DNA from: Celerinatantimonas sp046054195
Lineage (GTDB): Bacteria; Pseudomonadota; Gammaproteobacteria; Enterobacterales; Celerinatantimonadaceae
Assembly: GCF_046054195.1 (NCBI RefSeq)
Contig: NZ_JBEQCS010000004.1
Location: forward strand, 1-64,000
Reading direction: 5' to 3'
Length of the DNA: 64,000 nucleotides
Positions within the stretch are counted from its first letter, which is position 1. Every line of letters begins with the position of its first letter. A program made the translations under genes and the position numbers. This document shows positions 9,272 to 18,988 of this stretch, piece after piece. A model generated the notes under the pieces. The model was not told the DNA's origin. It saw nothing but the letters and a program-made list of their open reading frames with translations, and did not search any database.

Positions 9272-10075
9272 ATGACTAACCGAACTTGTCATCGTTTCAT
9301 CAAAGCCGGTGTCTTTGCACTGGTTGCCAGCGCCGCTATGAGCGCTCAAGCAAAAATCCACACTATTCGTTTTGCTGTTGACCCAACTTATCCTCCTTTT
9401 GAATCGAAACAGCCCGATGGCAAGCTCGTTGGCTTTGATATCGATTTAGGTAATGCAATCTGCCACCAGCTTCAAGCTAAATGTGTCTGGAAAGAAAGTA
9501 ACTTCGATACCATGATCCCTGCTTTAAAAGCGCGTAAGTTCGATGGGATCCTTTCTGATATGGGCATTACCGATGCTCGCTTAAAAGAAATCAACTTCTC
9601 GATTCCAATTTACAACACCCCTATTCGCTTAGTTTCTCACAAAGGCAAACACCTAGAGCCTACCGCTAAGTCACTTAAAGGGCTGCGAGTGGGTGTAGAA
9701 CAAGGCACCATTCAAGAAACTTATGCCAAAGCACACTGGCAACCACATGGTGTTGAAGTGGTTAGCTATGCTGACCAATCTCAGGTTGAGTCTGATTTAG
9801 TAAGTGGCCGTATCGATGCTTTATTTACTGATGCAGTACAAGCTCAGGTTGGTTTCTTATCTAAACCAGAAGCAAAAGATTTTGCGCTTACCGGTAAAGC
9901 CGTATCAGCTGAAGGTTTAGTTGGCCCTACAGCTATTGGTCTTAGAAAAGGCGATAAAAAGCTAAAAGCGGCAATTGATAAAGCTTTGGTAGAACTTGCT
10001 AAATCGGGCAAACTTTCTCAAATTGAGAAAAAATATTTCACGACTAACGTGATTGTTATCCCGCAAAACAAATAG
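9272..10075 (+). CDS. Periplasmic amino-acid-binding protein (SBP family 3)
   Basis: A 267-residue secreted protein of the polar amino-acid-binding type (ArtI/HisJ/ArgT-like). A signal peptide spans about residues 1-28, ending near SAQA. The mature N-terminus has DPTYPPFE followed by LVGFDIDLGNAIC, the classic family-3 ligand-binding start. ATG 9272 was chosen because AAAGGA precedes it and the signal peptide begins there; the longer frame adds 26 unrelated residues. No permease or ATPase lies beside it. It is followed by a hairpin and an AstE-like hydrolase gene, suggesting uptake and hydrolysis of an acylated amino acid. Confidence 0.8.
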   Translation: MTNRTCHRFIKAGVFALVASAAMSAQAKIHTIRFAVDPTYPPFESKQPDGKLVGFDIDLGNAICHQLQAKCVWKESNFDTMIPALKARKFDGILSDMGITDARLKEINFSIPIYNTPIRLVSHKGKHLEPTAKSLKGLRVGVEQGTIQETYAKAHWQPHGVEVVSYADQSQVESDLVSGRIDALFTDAVQAQVGFLSKPEAKDFALTGKAVSAEGLVGPTAIGLRKGDKKLKAAIDKALVELAKSGKLSQIEKKYFTTNVIVIPQNK

Positions 10076-10097
10076 CATTTTATTAAGTTAAACACCA

Positions 10098-10121
10098 AGG
10101 CTCTGCTATCTTGCAGGGCCT
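10098..10121 (+). terminator. Terminator or attenuator after binding-protein gene
   Basis: A 9-bp stem (AGGCTCTGC with GCAGGGCCT, one G-U pair) and 6-nt loop, followed by TTATTTTTA. It lies between the binding-protein gene and the hydrolase gene and would lower expression of the second gene relative to the first. Confidence 0.8.
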
Positions 10122-10140
10122 TTATTTTTAGGAAATCATT

Positions 10141-11256
10141 ATGCATCAGTGTCAGCATCCGCTTAAAACTCAGACGCTTGGAACATCACGCTCAATTAGC
10201 AGTTTTCATTTTGGCTCGGATCATAAAACGAAAATCTATATTCAGGGCTCTTTGCACGCCGATGAGTTACCCGGCATGGTGGTCACTTGGTATCTAAAGC
10301 AAAAACTTAAATTAATTGAGCAAGAAGGCCGCCTTAAAGCAAACATTGTGCTGATTCCCCTAGCGAATCCTATTGGCCTAAATCAGTTTGTCCATGGCAC
10401 CCAGATGGGACGTTTTGAGCAAGATAGTGGACAAGATTTTAACCGCAATTACCCAATTTTTGGCCCGCAATTGGCCAAGCAGCTAGAATCAGTGTTAAGC
10501 GATGATGCACAAGCGAATACTCAGCACGTTCGCCAAGCACTCGCCGAACATTTACAAGCGCTGGAACCTGTCACCGAGTTGCAATCACTGCGAGTTGAGC
10601 TGTTAAAATTAGCTCACGATGCTGATTTAATGCTGGACTTACATTGTGACTGGCAGGCCAGTGCTCATTTATATACGACCCCTGGGGCTTGGCCTGAGAT
10701 TGAACCGTTGGCTCGTTATTTTGGTACAAAAGCACAATTACTCGCTGACATCTCTGGCGGCGAACCTTTTGACGAAGCCTGTGTTGAACCTTGGCATTAT
10801 TTACAACAACATTTTAAAGGTCGTTTCCCGATTGAGCTTGGTCTTAAACCGGTCACGTTAGAACTTCGCGGAGTGGCCGATGTTAGCGCCGAACAAGGTC
10901 AAAAAGATGCCGATGCAATTATCGCGTATCTGACTCACTGCGGCTATATCAGTGCAGAGAAAACGCCAATGCCTGAGCTAATCTACCCAGCGACCCCATT
11001 AGCAGGTTGTGAATATATTAACTCTGATGTCTCAGGTGTGCTTTTACATCACGCTCAAGTGGGAGAAGTGGTAGCAAAAGGACAATTGCTCGCTGAAGTG
11101 CTCAATCCAATTACCGATGAACTCACGCCTCTATATGCATCGGTTGACGGCATGTATTACGCTCGTCATTGGCAACGGTTTGTCAGTGCAGGAATGCTCG
11201 TTGCAAGAATTGCAAGCAGCGAAGCCAACCGAAGCGGTGACTTGCTGGTCCCCTAG
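10141..11256 (+). CDS. AstE/AspA-family zinc deacylase
   Basis: A 371-residue cytoplasmic protein of the succinylglutamate desuccinylase/aspartoacylase branch of M14 peptidases. Zinc ligands are visible as His39 and Glu42 in GSLHADE and a third His in LDLHCDW (around 163); VTLELRG (around 240) carries the probable catalytic Glu. The last 90 residues form the usual C-terminal beta domain. TAGGA lies before the start, right behind the upstream hairpin. It probably removes an acyl group from an amino acid brought in through the neighbouring binding protein. The substrate is not known; length and context differ from true AstE of the arginine pathway. Confidence 0.75.
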   Translation: MHQCQHPLKTQTLGTSRSISSFHFGSDHKTKIYIQGSLHADELPGMVVTWYLKQKLKLIEQEGRLKANIVLIPLANPIGLNQFVHGTQMGRFEQDSGQDFNRNYPIFGPQLAKQLESVLSDDAQANTQHVRQALAEHLQALEPVTELQSLRVELLKLAHDADLMLDLHCDWQASAHLYTTPGAWPEIEPLARYFGTKAQLLADISGGEPFDEACVEPWHYLQQHFKGRFPIELGLKPVTLELRGVADVSAEQGQKDADAIIAYLTHCGYISAEKTPMPELIYPATPLAGCEYINSDVSGVLLHHAQVGEVVAKGQLLAEVLNPITDELTPLYASVDGMYYARHWQRFVSAGMLVARIASSEANRSGDLLVP

Positions 11257-11278
11257 CCTAAAAATTTTGCTGCGTTGA

Positions 11279-11743
11279 CTATTTACTATCGGCGCGGCGA
11301 ATTTGCTCTGCTAATTCAGCTAAATGCTCATCGCTTGCCCGCTCGCAGTCATGCGATGACAAATATCCTTCGTAACGCTCAAAGAATTTATGTTGTCTTG
11401 ATTCAATGAGCTTAAACGTACTGTCAGTGCCAGTCCCATGCATTGGAAACAACTTCGCATGCAGGTGATCAACGCCATATCCTTCAAACATCATTCCGCA
11501 CCGAGCAACATCATCAAACGCTTTATCCAGTAATAAAGCGACTTTCTTTGTCGCAATGACCAAATCGGCTAAAACCTTGTCATCTTGCTCAAATGCATAG
11601 CTGCCATAATGCTGCTTTGGAATAACAACGCTAAAGCCATCGGTATTGGGGAAAATAGATAAAAAAGCCATATGGTGTTCATCTTCCCAGATCTTATGGC
11701 ACGGCATCCTCCCTGCAACCATCTCACAAAAAATACAGCTCAT
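11279..11743 (-). CDS. HIT-family protein
   Basis: A 154-residue protein of the histidine-triad superfamily of nucleotide hydrolases and transferases. An N-terminal CIFCEM is the zinc-binding pair seen in Hint-like members. The active-site motif reads DHLHAKLFPMHG, so the third triad histidine is replaced by Lys, as in some uncharacterised HIT proteins. It starts four bases inside the preceding acetyltransferase gene (ATGA overlap), so the two are co-translated. The substrate is unknown. Confidence 0.8.
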   Translation of the reverse strand: MSCIFCEMVAGRMPCHKIWEDEHHMAFLSIFPNTDGFSVVIPKQHYGSYAFEQDDKVLADLVIATKKVALLLDKAFDDVARCGMMFEGYGVDHLHAKLFPMHGTGTDSTFKLIESRQHKFFERYEGYLSSHDCERASDEHLAELAEQIRRADSK

Positions 11744-12306
11744 TGGTTATGTTCTCCTGATAAATTAATCCAATAACGGGCGATTCGATATCCTAAGATT
11801 GGCCCATAAACAATTTCTTCAAGCCTGCCGCCACAAGCTTCGATAATGGCCCGAGATGCCATGTTATCTTCTTTGGCAGTAATTAACACTTTATCAATGC
11901 CCAACTCTTTTGCTTTTGGCAAAGCAAGTTTTAGCATCAATTTACCCAACCCCTGCTGACGATAACTGGGTGAAATATGATAACCAATATGGCCTCCTTC
12001 GGTGCGCAAAAATTGATTTCCAAGAGGATGACGAATCCGAATGGCACCATAAATATGCTCAGTTTTAGCATGATAAAGCCAGAAATGGTGGCATAAAATG
12101 GCGCTGTTTGAGCGATTAGAATGATGACCTTCGCGCTTTAGCATGCGGATGTATTCAGAAAAATTTGCCATGCAAGGAAGATATTCAGCACTGTTTGGGC
12201 CATCGTACAGTACAAAGTCATCGACAAATGCTTCAAAAGCTTCATGCAAAGCTAATGTTGGGCTGACCAGCTGACAGTCGCTTAAATGAGTTGTCACCGA
12301 TGACAC
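11740..12306 (-). CDS. GNAT N-acetyltransferase
   Basis: A 188-residue acetyltransferase. The acetyl-CoA-binding motif A is clear (GYHISPSYRQQGLGKLML, about 115-132), followed by the NMASRAIIEACGG block in motif B. It is closest in layout to the RimJ/RimL-like GNAT group that modifies small molecules or protein N-termini. The longest frame begins with GTG 12306, with AAGGA very close; GTG 12297 has better spacing, so the start is uncertain by three codons. It overlaps the HIT gene by 4 bases. Confidence 0.8.
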   Translation of the reverse strand: MSSVTTHLSDCQLVSPTLALHEAFEAFVDDFVLYDGPNSAEYLPCMANFSEYIRMLKREGHHSNRSNSAILCHHFWLYHAKTEHIYGAIRIRHPLGNQFLRTEGGHIGYHISPSYRQQGLGKLMLKLALPKAKELGIDKVLITAKEDNMASRAIIEACGGRLEEIVYGPILGYRIARYWINLSGEHNQ

Positions 12307-12349
12307 ATCCTTGTTTAGGATACTTATCTATTTACCGATTAAATATCAA

Positions 12350-12368
12350 ATGGCTCTGCCTGAGCCAT
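12350..12368 (-). terminator. Probable terminator of AEC carrier gene
   Basis: A 7-bp stem (ATGGCTC with GAGCCAT) just after the AEC-family gene, reading leftward. The following T content is modest (TTTGATATTT), so termination may be partial. Confidence 0.5.
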
Positions 12369-12369
12369 A

Positions 12370-13296
12370 TTAATTAGCCAGAGCAGCTAATGCCAACAAT
12401 ACCGGAATTGAAACCATACTCATAATGGTTGAAAGCGTCAGGCTAATGCAAGGAAAAACTGTATTTCGCCCAGTCAATTGCGCGAACAACACTGACATGC
12501 CAGCTACAGGGCAAGCCGATAGGATGATTGCAATCACTAATAACTGGTTGTTAATCCCCGCCATAATGAGCCCGGCAAGGACAATCCCAGGGAAAACCAA
12601 GTTTCTCGCAAAGGTGCTCACCCAAGCCATACCATTGATAAAGATTTTTTTAAGGTCGATTTGGGTCATTGCCGCTCCAACAACGAGCATTGATAAAGCT
12701 GTATTCATACTGCCAATGTAGCCAAGAGTTGAAACAATCGGGGTTGGCAGTTTCACAGAGCCAATAAAGAAAATAATCCCGACTATCGCCATAATCGTAT
12801 TTGGATTTAGCAGCACTTTAGCCAATGCTTTACGATCAATTTTTCCGGTGTAGGTTAAAAGTCCATGAGTCCACATGAATAGACCATTAATTGCAATATA
12901 AACAGAACCATAAAACACACCAGAGTGACTAATTGCAGCCACCAGCGGGATCCCCATAAAACCGCAGTTAGAGTAAACCGACGTAAATTGCATGGGTACA
13001 ATCAACGATTCATCTTTGAGCGTTTTTTTATTAAACAGCAACTTACTTAAAATAATATAGACAATGTGAATCGCGATGGTTACCACTAACATCACCAAAA
13101 AGTTATGCAACATCTTAGGTGAAAATGGGATCTGAAAGGCCTTGAGTATGAGGCATGGCATTACGATATAACAAAGCAGCCAAGTCAGTTTTTGACTCAA
13201 ATGAGTATCAATCACTTTGTATTTGGCTAATCCATACCCAAGAGCCATTAAGATAAAGAGGACGAGGATCTGATCTATCATTACTGAAATCGGCAT
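12370..13296 (-). CDS. AEC-family transporter
   Basis: A 308-residue integral membrane protein with about ten hydrophobic segments in two halves, the length and pattern of auxin-efflux-carrier-type permeases (such as bacterial malate permeases). Supporting segments are GYGLAKYKVID near the N-terminus, SNCGFMGIPL around residue 110 in the first half, and the SACPVAGMSVLFA segment near the end. The gene stands alone between a GNAT/HIT pair and a chemoreceptor gene, so context does not reveal the substrate. Family members move small organic anions. Confidence 0.75.
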   Translation of the reverse strand: MPISVMIDQILVLFILMALGYGLAKYKVIDTHLSQKLTWLLCYIVMPCLILKAFQIPFSPKMLHNFLVMLVVTIAIHIVYIILSKLLFNKKTLKDESLIVPMQFTSVYSNCGFMGIPLVAAISHSGVFYGSVYIAINGLFMWTHGLLTYTGKIDRKALAKVLLNPNTIMAIVGIIFFIGSVKLPTPIVSTLGYIGSMNTALSMLVVGAAMTQIDLKKIFINGMAWVSTFARNLVFPGIVLAGLIMAGINNQLLVIAIILSACPVAGMSVLFAQLTGRNTVFPCISLTLSTIMSMVSIPVLLALAALAN

Positions 13297-13580
13297 TTTA
13301 CTTCACTTTTACAGGATTAATGACCACTTAAGATCTAAATATTACACATTTAAACCTTATGTTATCATGATTTTGCACAATTCATATTAACAATATAACG
13401 CCCTTTTATGACCCTAAATTTATAAACACAAGGGACTGACATCGATAGTTTTTGGCAAAATACCTAGCAAAAATTAGAGGATTAAATGTTCTAAAAGGAA
13501 GGGAAAATAGCCAATAGACAGGCCAACTAGGGCCAATAGAATTGAGTCTTTAGGACATAGGAGTCATACAGAATTCAAAC

Positions 13581-14876
13581 TTATTCACGTAATTGATCAA
13601 CTACCCCGACAAAGCGCGCGACCCCGGCCCCAACATCTTCAAGACCATGTTGAACGGTGTGAATATCATCTTCGCCTTGTAAAGCGACATGGTTAACCGA
13701 GTCGAGATTATCATCCATTTTTTTAATTAAACGCGTGTTTTCTTGCACTACGTTGGTAATTTCTTCGGTGGCGTCAGATGTTCTCGATGCGAGTTTACGA
13801 ACTTCATCGGCAACAACTGCAAAACCTCGACCCGACTCTCCAGCTCTTGCTGCCTCAATCGCTGCGTTCAGCGCCAGCAAATTAGTCTGATCCGCAATGC
13901 CATTAATTGTGGTCACAATTTCATTGATATTTTTTGATTGAGCCATTAGCTCAGAACCTAATCCGGCAGCGCTTTTAACTTTTTTTGCCACTTTATGGGA
14001 AGTTTGAACGGCATCGTTAAGCACATTAATCGCCGATTCAGTAATTCGCGACGTTTGCTCTGAAATTGCAGCAGCCATCTCCACCGCCTGAATGGCTAAA
14101 GTCACTCTATCGGTGATATCACTGGCAAATTTAATGATCTTATAGACTTTTCCACGGCTATCAAAAATTGGATTGTAGGTCGCTTCAAGCCATATGACAT
14201 TGCCGCGGCTATCTTGACGCTTGAACTTACCGGTAAAGTGCTCACCACGCTGCAATCGTTCCCAGAAATTAGGGTTCTGTTTATAAAACTCCGGGAAACA
14301 AAACATTTTATGGTGCTGATTGACGATATCACTAAGTTGATATCCCATTGTATTTAAAAAGTTTTGATTGGCTTGAACCACATAGCCATCAGGGGTAAAT
14401 GCAATCACTGCCTGAGATTTATCCAGCGCATCTAAAATGGCATTTTTAGCTTCGAGATTCTTAATACTTTCGGTAATATCACTGCAAATCTTTATGACTT
14501 TCACAACGCGGTGATTGCTATCTTTAACTGGAAAATAACTCGCTTGCAAAAACAGTCTCTTACCGTTTTTACGAAGCCGGGTAAATGTACCGCCGTGGCT
14601 TTCACCAGCGGCCAGATGGCTCCAAAAATTTTGGTATTCGCTACTGCCAATATATGATTTTTCACAAAACATCCGATGGTGTTGTCCAACTATTTCATCG
14701 AGTTGATAACCAACTGCAGCTAAAAAAAGTTCATTCGCATCGAGAATCGTGCCATCAGGTTTAAAAGCTATGTAAGCGGTATTTGAGCGAATAGAATCTA
14801 ATTCATGTTCTAAGTCTAGATTCATCGCTTCTGCGCGTGCGAGCTGGGCTGCCAGATTCTTTTGACTAAACCACAT
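13581..14876 (-). CDS. Soluble chemoreceptor with two PAS domains
   Basis: A 431-residue protein with two tandem PAS domains (about 25-140 and 147-260), each with a DITxxx end, followed by a methyl-accepting signalling domain (about 265-431). The hallmark hairpin tip DQTNLLALNAAIEAARAGESGRGF is complete except for normal variation. No membrane segment is present, as in BdlA- and Aer2-type sensors, so it senses an internal signal such as redox state or oxygen. The C-terminus is short, without a CheR-docking pentapeptide. An AGGAG site precedes ATG 14876. The 280 bases downstream hold no gene. Confidence 0.85.
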   Translation of the reverse strand: MWFSQKNLAAQLARAEAMNLDLEHELDSIRSNTAYIAFKPDGTILDANELFLAAVGYQLDEIVGQHHRMFCEKSYIGSSEYQNFWSHLAAGESHGGTFTRLRKNGKRLFLQASYFPVKDSNHRVVKVIKICSDITESIKNLEAKNAILDALDKSQAVIAFTPDGYVVQANQNFLNTMGYQLSDIVNQHHKMFCFPEFYKQNPNFWERLQRGEHFTGKFKRQDSRGNVIWLEATYNPIFDSRGKVYKIIKFASDITDRVTLAIQAVEMAAAISEQTSRITESAINVLNDAVQTSHKVAKKVKSAAGLGSELMAQSKNINEIVTTINGIADQTNLLALNAAIEAARAGESGRGFAVVADEVRKLASRTSDATEEITNVVQENTRLIKKMDDNLDSVNHVALQGEDDIHTVQHGLEDVGAGVARFVGVVDQLRE

Positions 14877-15084
14877 AAAAAGCTCCTGTGAAAAACCATA
14901 CTAATAAAAGTTTGCTTTAACGATTCATTCGCCACTCATTCACTTAAAGATATATAGAGATTGGTCAATTCGCATAAAAAATTCGCGGATTTCTCAAAGC
15001 TGTCTTATTTTTAATCCGATTAATACATTGCTTGTCGCCAAGCGAAATTATTTTAAAAGCGAAAGTAACCTATGTAGCAAAAGC

Positions 15085-15118
15085 AGCGTTGTTGGCGAAT
15101 AACAAAGCCAACAATGCT
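15085..15118 (+). promoter_or_regulatory. 12-bp leader hairpin before permease gene
   Basis: AGCGTTGTTGGC pairs with GCCAACAATGCT (one G-U), then CTTTTAGGAG, placing the hairpin six bases before the ribosome-binding site of the NCS1-type gene. It may act as a weak terminator or attenuator or shield the site. Confidence 0.5.
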
Positions 15119-15137
15119 CTTTTAGGAGCCCTTTTTA

Positions 15138-16904
15138 ATGAGCCAACAACCCAATAGTTCAACTCAACCTAATTTTGTCGGTCCCAAACCCAGACGGCGG
15201 AATTTGCGTAACGCAATTCCACCCGCAGCGCGGCACGTCCGTGGCTGGCGATATTTTGCTGGTATTTTTGGTGGCGAGCATATTGCTGCAACTGAATTTG
15301 TAATCGGCGTAACCTTCGTAACCATGGGCGTTGGAACCAAAGAATTACTACTCGGGCTGCTGATTGGCAACTTGTTAGCCGTTGCAAGTTGGATGCTTGT
15401 CACCACACCAATTGCGGTTGAAACCCGCCGCACACTATTTAATTACCTTGAGCAGATTACCGGGCCTTACTTTAGCAAAATCTACAATAGTGCCATTTTG
15501 CTATTTTATGGCGCTCTGGCTGCTGCGATGATAACTGTTTCGGCCTATGCGGTACGTTTTGCTTTGCACCTTCCCGTCCAACTAGAGCCTTATCCAACTT
15601 CCATCGCATTTATTGTCGTCACATTATTACTAAGCGCCGTGGTAGTCATTGTCGCGGCTCGCGGCTTTGAAGCGATGGCCAACTTTGCCACCATTTGCTC
15701 ACCGTGGATGCTGACCTGTTTTGTTTGTGGCGCGGCGATAGCGCTACCAGCTTTGGCATTACATATCACAGGTGAAAGTGGGATCAGCGAGTTTTCAGGC
15801 TTTATTGACATCGCCCATCAGACCATTTGGACCGGAACAACCCCTAAAGGTGACCCGGGGATTTCAACCTGGGAGGTAGCCGCTTTCGCTTGGGCCAACG
15901 GAGCTATGGTTCACCTTGGGCTGATTGATATGGCGACTTTTCGCTTTGCCCATCGCAAGTGGTATGGGGTGTTTTCAAGCATTGGGATGTTTCTTGGCCA
16001 TTACATTGGCTGGATTTGTGCCGGCTTAATGGGTGCTGGCGCGGCGGTGTTAGTCGGCTCTAATTTAATTCAGCTCGATTCCGCAGACGTTGCGTTTGCT
16101 ACATTGGGTTATATGGGCCTATTAGCCGTTATCTGTGCCGGGTGGACCACAGCGAATGCTTGTCTGTACCGCGCGGGACTTGCAGCAAATGCGCTAATGC
16201 CCACGTTATCGCGAGGCAAAGTGACAGCAATTATCGGCGTTGTTATTGCGATAGCGGCCTGTTTTCCGTTTGTTGCCCAATCAGTGATGCCGCTGACGGT
16301 GTATGGCGCAATTCTATTGTGTCCAGTTGGGGCAATCACGATTGCCGAGCACTATTTGCTGCCAAAACTCGGACTTACTCGTTATTGGTCACGCTATTTA
16401 GGCCAAAAATTAAATTTAGCGGCATTAATAGTCTGGATGGTATCACTGGCTTTTGCCGTGATGATGATGCTTACCAACGCAATAAGCTTTTATTTTATTT
16501 TTATTCCAGAATATCTGATTGCTTTGGTGCTCTATCCGATTATCGCAAGTGCGCTAGGCGCCCGTGATTCTTGGCCTGCCGATGAAACACGCCAAGCGCA
16601 GCGCGAGCAGCTTCTTATCGATTTTGAACAAAATCGACTGGCGCAAAACGAAGAAGATCAAGAGGAAGACCCATCGGATGCACATACTGCTTTGGCCGCC
16701 AAAATACTATTAATTGGAGCTGCAGGCGTCTTATTGTTTATGGTGATTCTAGCCTTTCGACTGTTGCTCAGTGAGCCAACCTCAGAGGTTCTTAATACGA
16801 TGCGCGAAGATTACTTTGTTACAACGGTTGCCCTAACCTTCGCTTACTTTGTTTTAGCGCTGGTTGCAATGCGCGTTACAGATGGGCCAAGTGAAGAGTC
16901 CTAA
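15138..16904 (+). CDS. NCS1-like purine/cytosine-type permease
   Basis: A 588-residue inner-membrane transporter. After a 45-residue polar N-terminus come about twelve membrane segments; GGEHIAATEFVIGVTFVTMG is in the first and WTTANACLYRAGLA in a later one, as in cytosine- and purine-permease relatives. A 55-residue acidic linker (about 480-535, ENRLAQNEEDQEEDPS region) precedes two extra C-terminal membrane segments, making it longer than CodB (about 420). AGGAG stands nine bases before ATG. The gene is alone; substrate unknown. Confidence 0.7.
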   Translation: MSQQPNSSTQPNFVGPKPRRRNLRNAIPPAARHVRGWRYFAGIFGGEHIAATEFVIGVTFVTMGVGTKELLLGLLIGNLLAVASWMLVTTPIAVETRRTLFNYLEQITGPYFSKIYNSAILLFYGALAAAMITVSAYAVRFALHLPVQLEPYPTSIAFIVVTLLLSAVVVIVAARGFEAMANFATICSPWMLTCFVCGAAIALPALALHITGESGISEFSGFIDIAHQTIWTGTTPKGDPGISTWEVAAFAWANGAMVHLGLIDMATFRFAHRKWYGVFSSIGMFLGHYIGWICAGLMGAGAAVLVGSNLIQLDSADVAFATLGYMGLLAVICAGWTTANACLYRAGLAANALMPTLSRGKVTAIIGVVIAIAACFPFVAQSVMPLTVYGAILLCPVGAITIAEHYLLPKLGLTRYWSRYLGQKLNLAALIVWMVSLAFAVMMMLTNAISFYFIFIPEYLIALVLYPIIASALGARDSWPADETRQAQREQLLIDFEQNRLAQNEEDQEEDPSDAHTALAAKILLIGAAGVLLFMVILAFRLLLSEPTSEVLNTMREDYFVTTVALTFAYFVLALVAMRVTDGPSEES

Positions 16905-16924
16905 ACCACAACAGATTTGATATT

Positions 16925-16956
16925 GATATTGCCACGAACGCATTCGTGGCAATATC
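16925..16956. terminator. Bidirectional hairpin between convergent genes
   Basis: A perfect 14-bp stem (GATATTGCCACGAA with its complement) and CGCA loop lie between the convergent permease and HD-GYP genes. It lacks a strong T-run on either side, so it may end transcription weakly both ways. Confidence 0.6.
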
Positions 16957-16958
16957 CC

Positions 16959-18713
16959 CTAAGATTCATTGGCTTTATCTGGATATTTTTCCCGGATAGC
17001 AACAAAGCCCTCGATATTATCTAAAAATAGTTTGGTAAGAGTTGGATCGAACTGTTTGCCACATTGCTCTTCAAATAAATTTATCACTCTATCCAAGGGC
17101 CACGGCTTTTTATAACAACGTTCACTTAACAGCGCATCGAATACATCGACAATAGCCGTAATGCGCGAAAATATATGAATATCTTCTCCAGACTTACCAG
17201 ATGGATAGCCATTGCCATTCCAGTGTTCATGATGTTCCAGGGCGATGATCGCCGCATAGTGCAGAATTTTACCTTCACTGGAACTTAAAATTTTATAACC
17301 AATATCGACATGCCCCTGCATAATACGCCATTCATCAGGATCAAGTTTGCCGGGTTTTTCTAAAATGGCTTCTTGAATCCCAATTTTACCAATATCATGC
17401 ATCGGGCTAACAATCTCAATCGTCTGACACTCATCAGCACTTAATCCGCAAAGTTTGGCCAAAACAGAGGACATTTTTGCAACGCGTTTAACATGGTTGC
17501 CCGTCTCACCAGAGCGAGTTTCAATGGCATCTCCAAGCAGATGAATTAAGTCTTTTTGCACATCAACTGTTTTCTTCTGCAATTCAACAATTTTCTGACT
17601 CTGGCGATTAATTTCGCGTTTGCGTTTTAGTAAAAGCGCTAACACAAAAATAATGGCGATTAGGATAATAATCGTTGAACCTGTAATCGCTAAGAGCTTC
17701 CAATTGGCATAAATGAACGATTTCGGTTTTCCTATAATGAAAGATTTACGAGGTAATAATTGTTCATCAATATGATGTTGCCGAAGTGCATCATAATCAA
17801 ACACAAACCCCTCAATAGGATTATTCGCGACAGGCTCATGGACCTCTTTGGGAAGCTGATTAATTAATAACTGAACAGAGCGAAAGCCCAGTTGATAAGA
17901 GCGAGTAACATAGCCACCTAACACACCCCCGCTAATATAGAACTTCCAAAGTACAAACACTGGAGCTCGACTGTAATGACCTATTTGATAAGCTATTTGG
18001 CCATATTCGTGAAAGATATTAAATCGTTTTTCAGTGTTAAAATGGGTCAATAATACCGCATCGTCCGGCGATGCTTTTTCAAGTAAGTAACGGGTATCAT
18101 TTAAAGAAAAATCGCGGATTTGTACTAAATTAATCTGCGGATATTTTTTAATAACCTGTAGCACTTCTTGATGAATCAGACTGGCGGTATAACTTCTGTC
18201 TACCAAGAAATAGAGATTTTGCAGATTGGGTCGGAGCCGTAAAATCAATTTAATATTTTCTTCGATATAATCTTTTTCATACAGAATAACGCCCTTATCC
18301 GTCGTTGCAACTAAAGAAGCCTTTGGATTGCCGATACCTACCGCCACAGTGGGCAAATTACGAAGATTCGGCATGTCGAGCGTATTGAAAAAATTTAGCG
18401 CATTATCATCGGTAACAATCACACCATCAAATGGGTAATTTTTATATTTCTTACGTAAGTAACTACGAATCGTAGCCAAATAATCAGGATTGAATATCCG
18501 TTTGGTATCGAGGTATTCAATCGAAAACTTTAAAGCGCCATCAGTGGCCTGATTTGCATCATCAATCCCTTTTTGCAGCTCAGATGTCCACTGATATGAA
18601 GCATCATAAGAATGTAAGACGAGTATTCGTGGCGCCGCTTGATTTTGCGCAGAAACATTGATGCTGCAGACGCTCAAAAAAATAATGATTATTAAGCTGA
18701 TACGTATATGCAT
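16959..18713 (-). CDS. Membrane HD-GYP protein with periplasmic sensor domain
   Basis: A 584-residue sensor enzyme. A signal/anchor segment (about 3-22) leads into a periplasmic domain resembling ABC-type periplasmic binding proteins of the COG2984 type (ILVLHSYDASYQWT start). One membrane helix (about 340-365), a short coiled region, and an HD-GYP domain follow. Catalytic motifs are intact: HDIGKIG, then HHEHWNGNGYP. It probably degrades cyclic di-GMP when a periplasmic ligand is sensed. ATG 18713 starts the hydrophobic segment; the open frame begins with GTG 18728. Neither has a good ribosome site. The 260 bases upstream have a GCAA-loop hairpin at 18931-18950. Confidence 0.8.
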   Translation of the reverse strand: MHIRISLIIIIFLSVCSINVSAQNQAAPRILVLHSYDASYQWTSELQKGIDDANQATDGALKFSIEYLDTKRIFNPDYLATIRSYLRKKYKNYPFDGVIVTDDNALNFFNTLDMPNLRNLPTVAVGIGNPKASLVATTDKGVILYEKDYIEENIKLILRLRPNLQNLYFLVDRSYTASLIHQEVLQVIKKYPQINLVQIRDFSLNDTRYLLEKASPDDAVLLTHFNTEKRFNIFHEYGQIAYQIGHYSRAPVFVLWKFYISGGVLGGYVTRSYQLGFRSVQLLINQLPKEVHEPVANNPIEGFVFDYDALRQHHIDEQLLPRKSFIIGKPKSFIYANWKLLAITGSTIIILIAIIFVLALLLKRKREINRQSQKIVELQKKTVDVQKDLIHLLGDAIETRSGETGNHVKRVAKMSSVLAKLCGLSADECQTIEIVSPMHDIGKIGIQEAILEKPGKLDPDEWRIMQGHVDIGYKILSSSEGKILHYAAIIALEHHEHWNGNGYPSGKSGEDIHIFSRITAIVDVFDALLSERCYKKPWPLDRVINLFEEQCGKQFDPTLTKLFLDNIEGFVAIREKYPDKANES

Positions 18714-18988
18714 TTTGGCTATCGTCACTTATACATTTATAGAAAAGCTTTTAGCAAAGCATATAGCAGGCTGAAATTTTTGCCCAATACCAACCATTTA
18801 ATTTTTAACAGAAAATGATTGTAAAACTTTAATTTCTCGCAAAATCAATCAGATGAAAAAACAACCCTCTTAAAAGAAATTTTCTTATGCTAAAAGCTCT
18901 GTAGATAAACAACGCAGCTTATTGGTTGGTAAGAGTTAGCAATAGCTCTTTAACCCATGGAAGATAAACAGCCATACCTCAGAGACCA

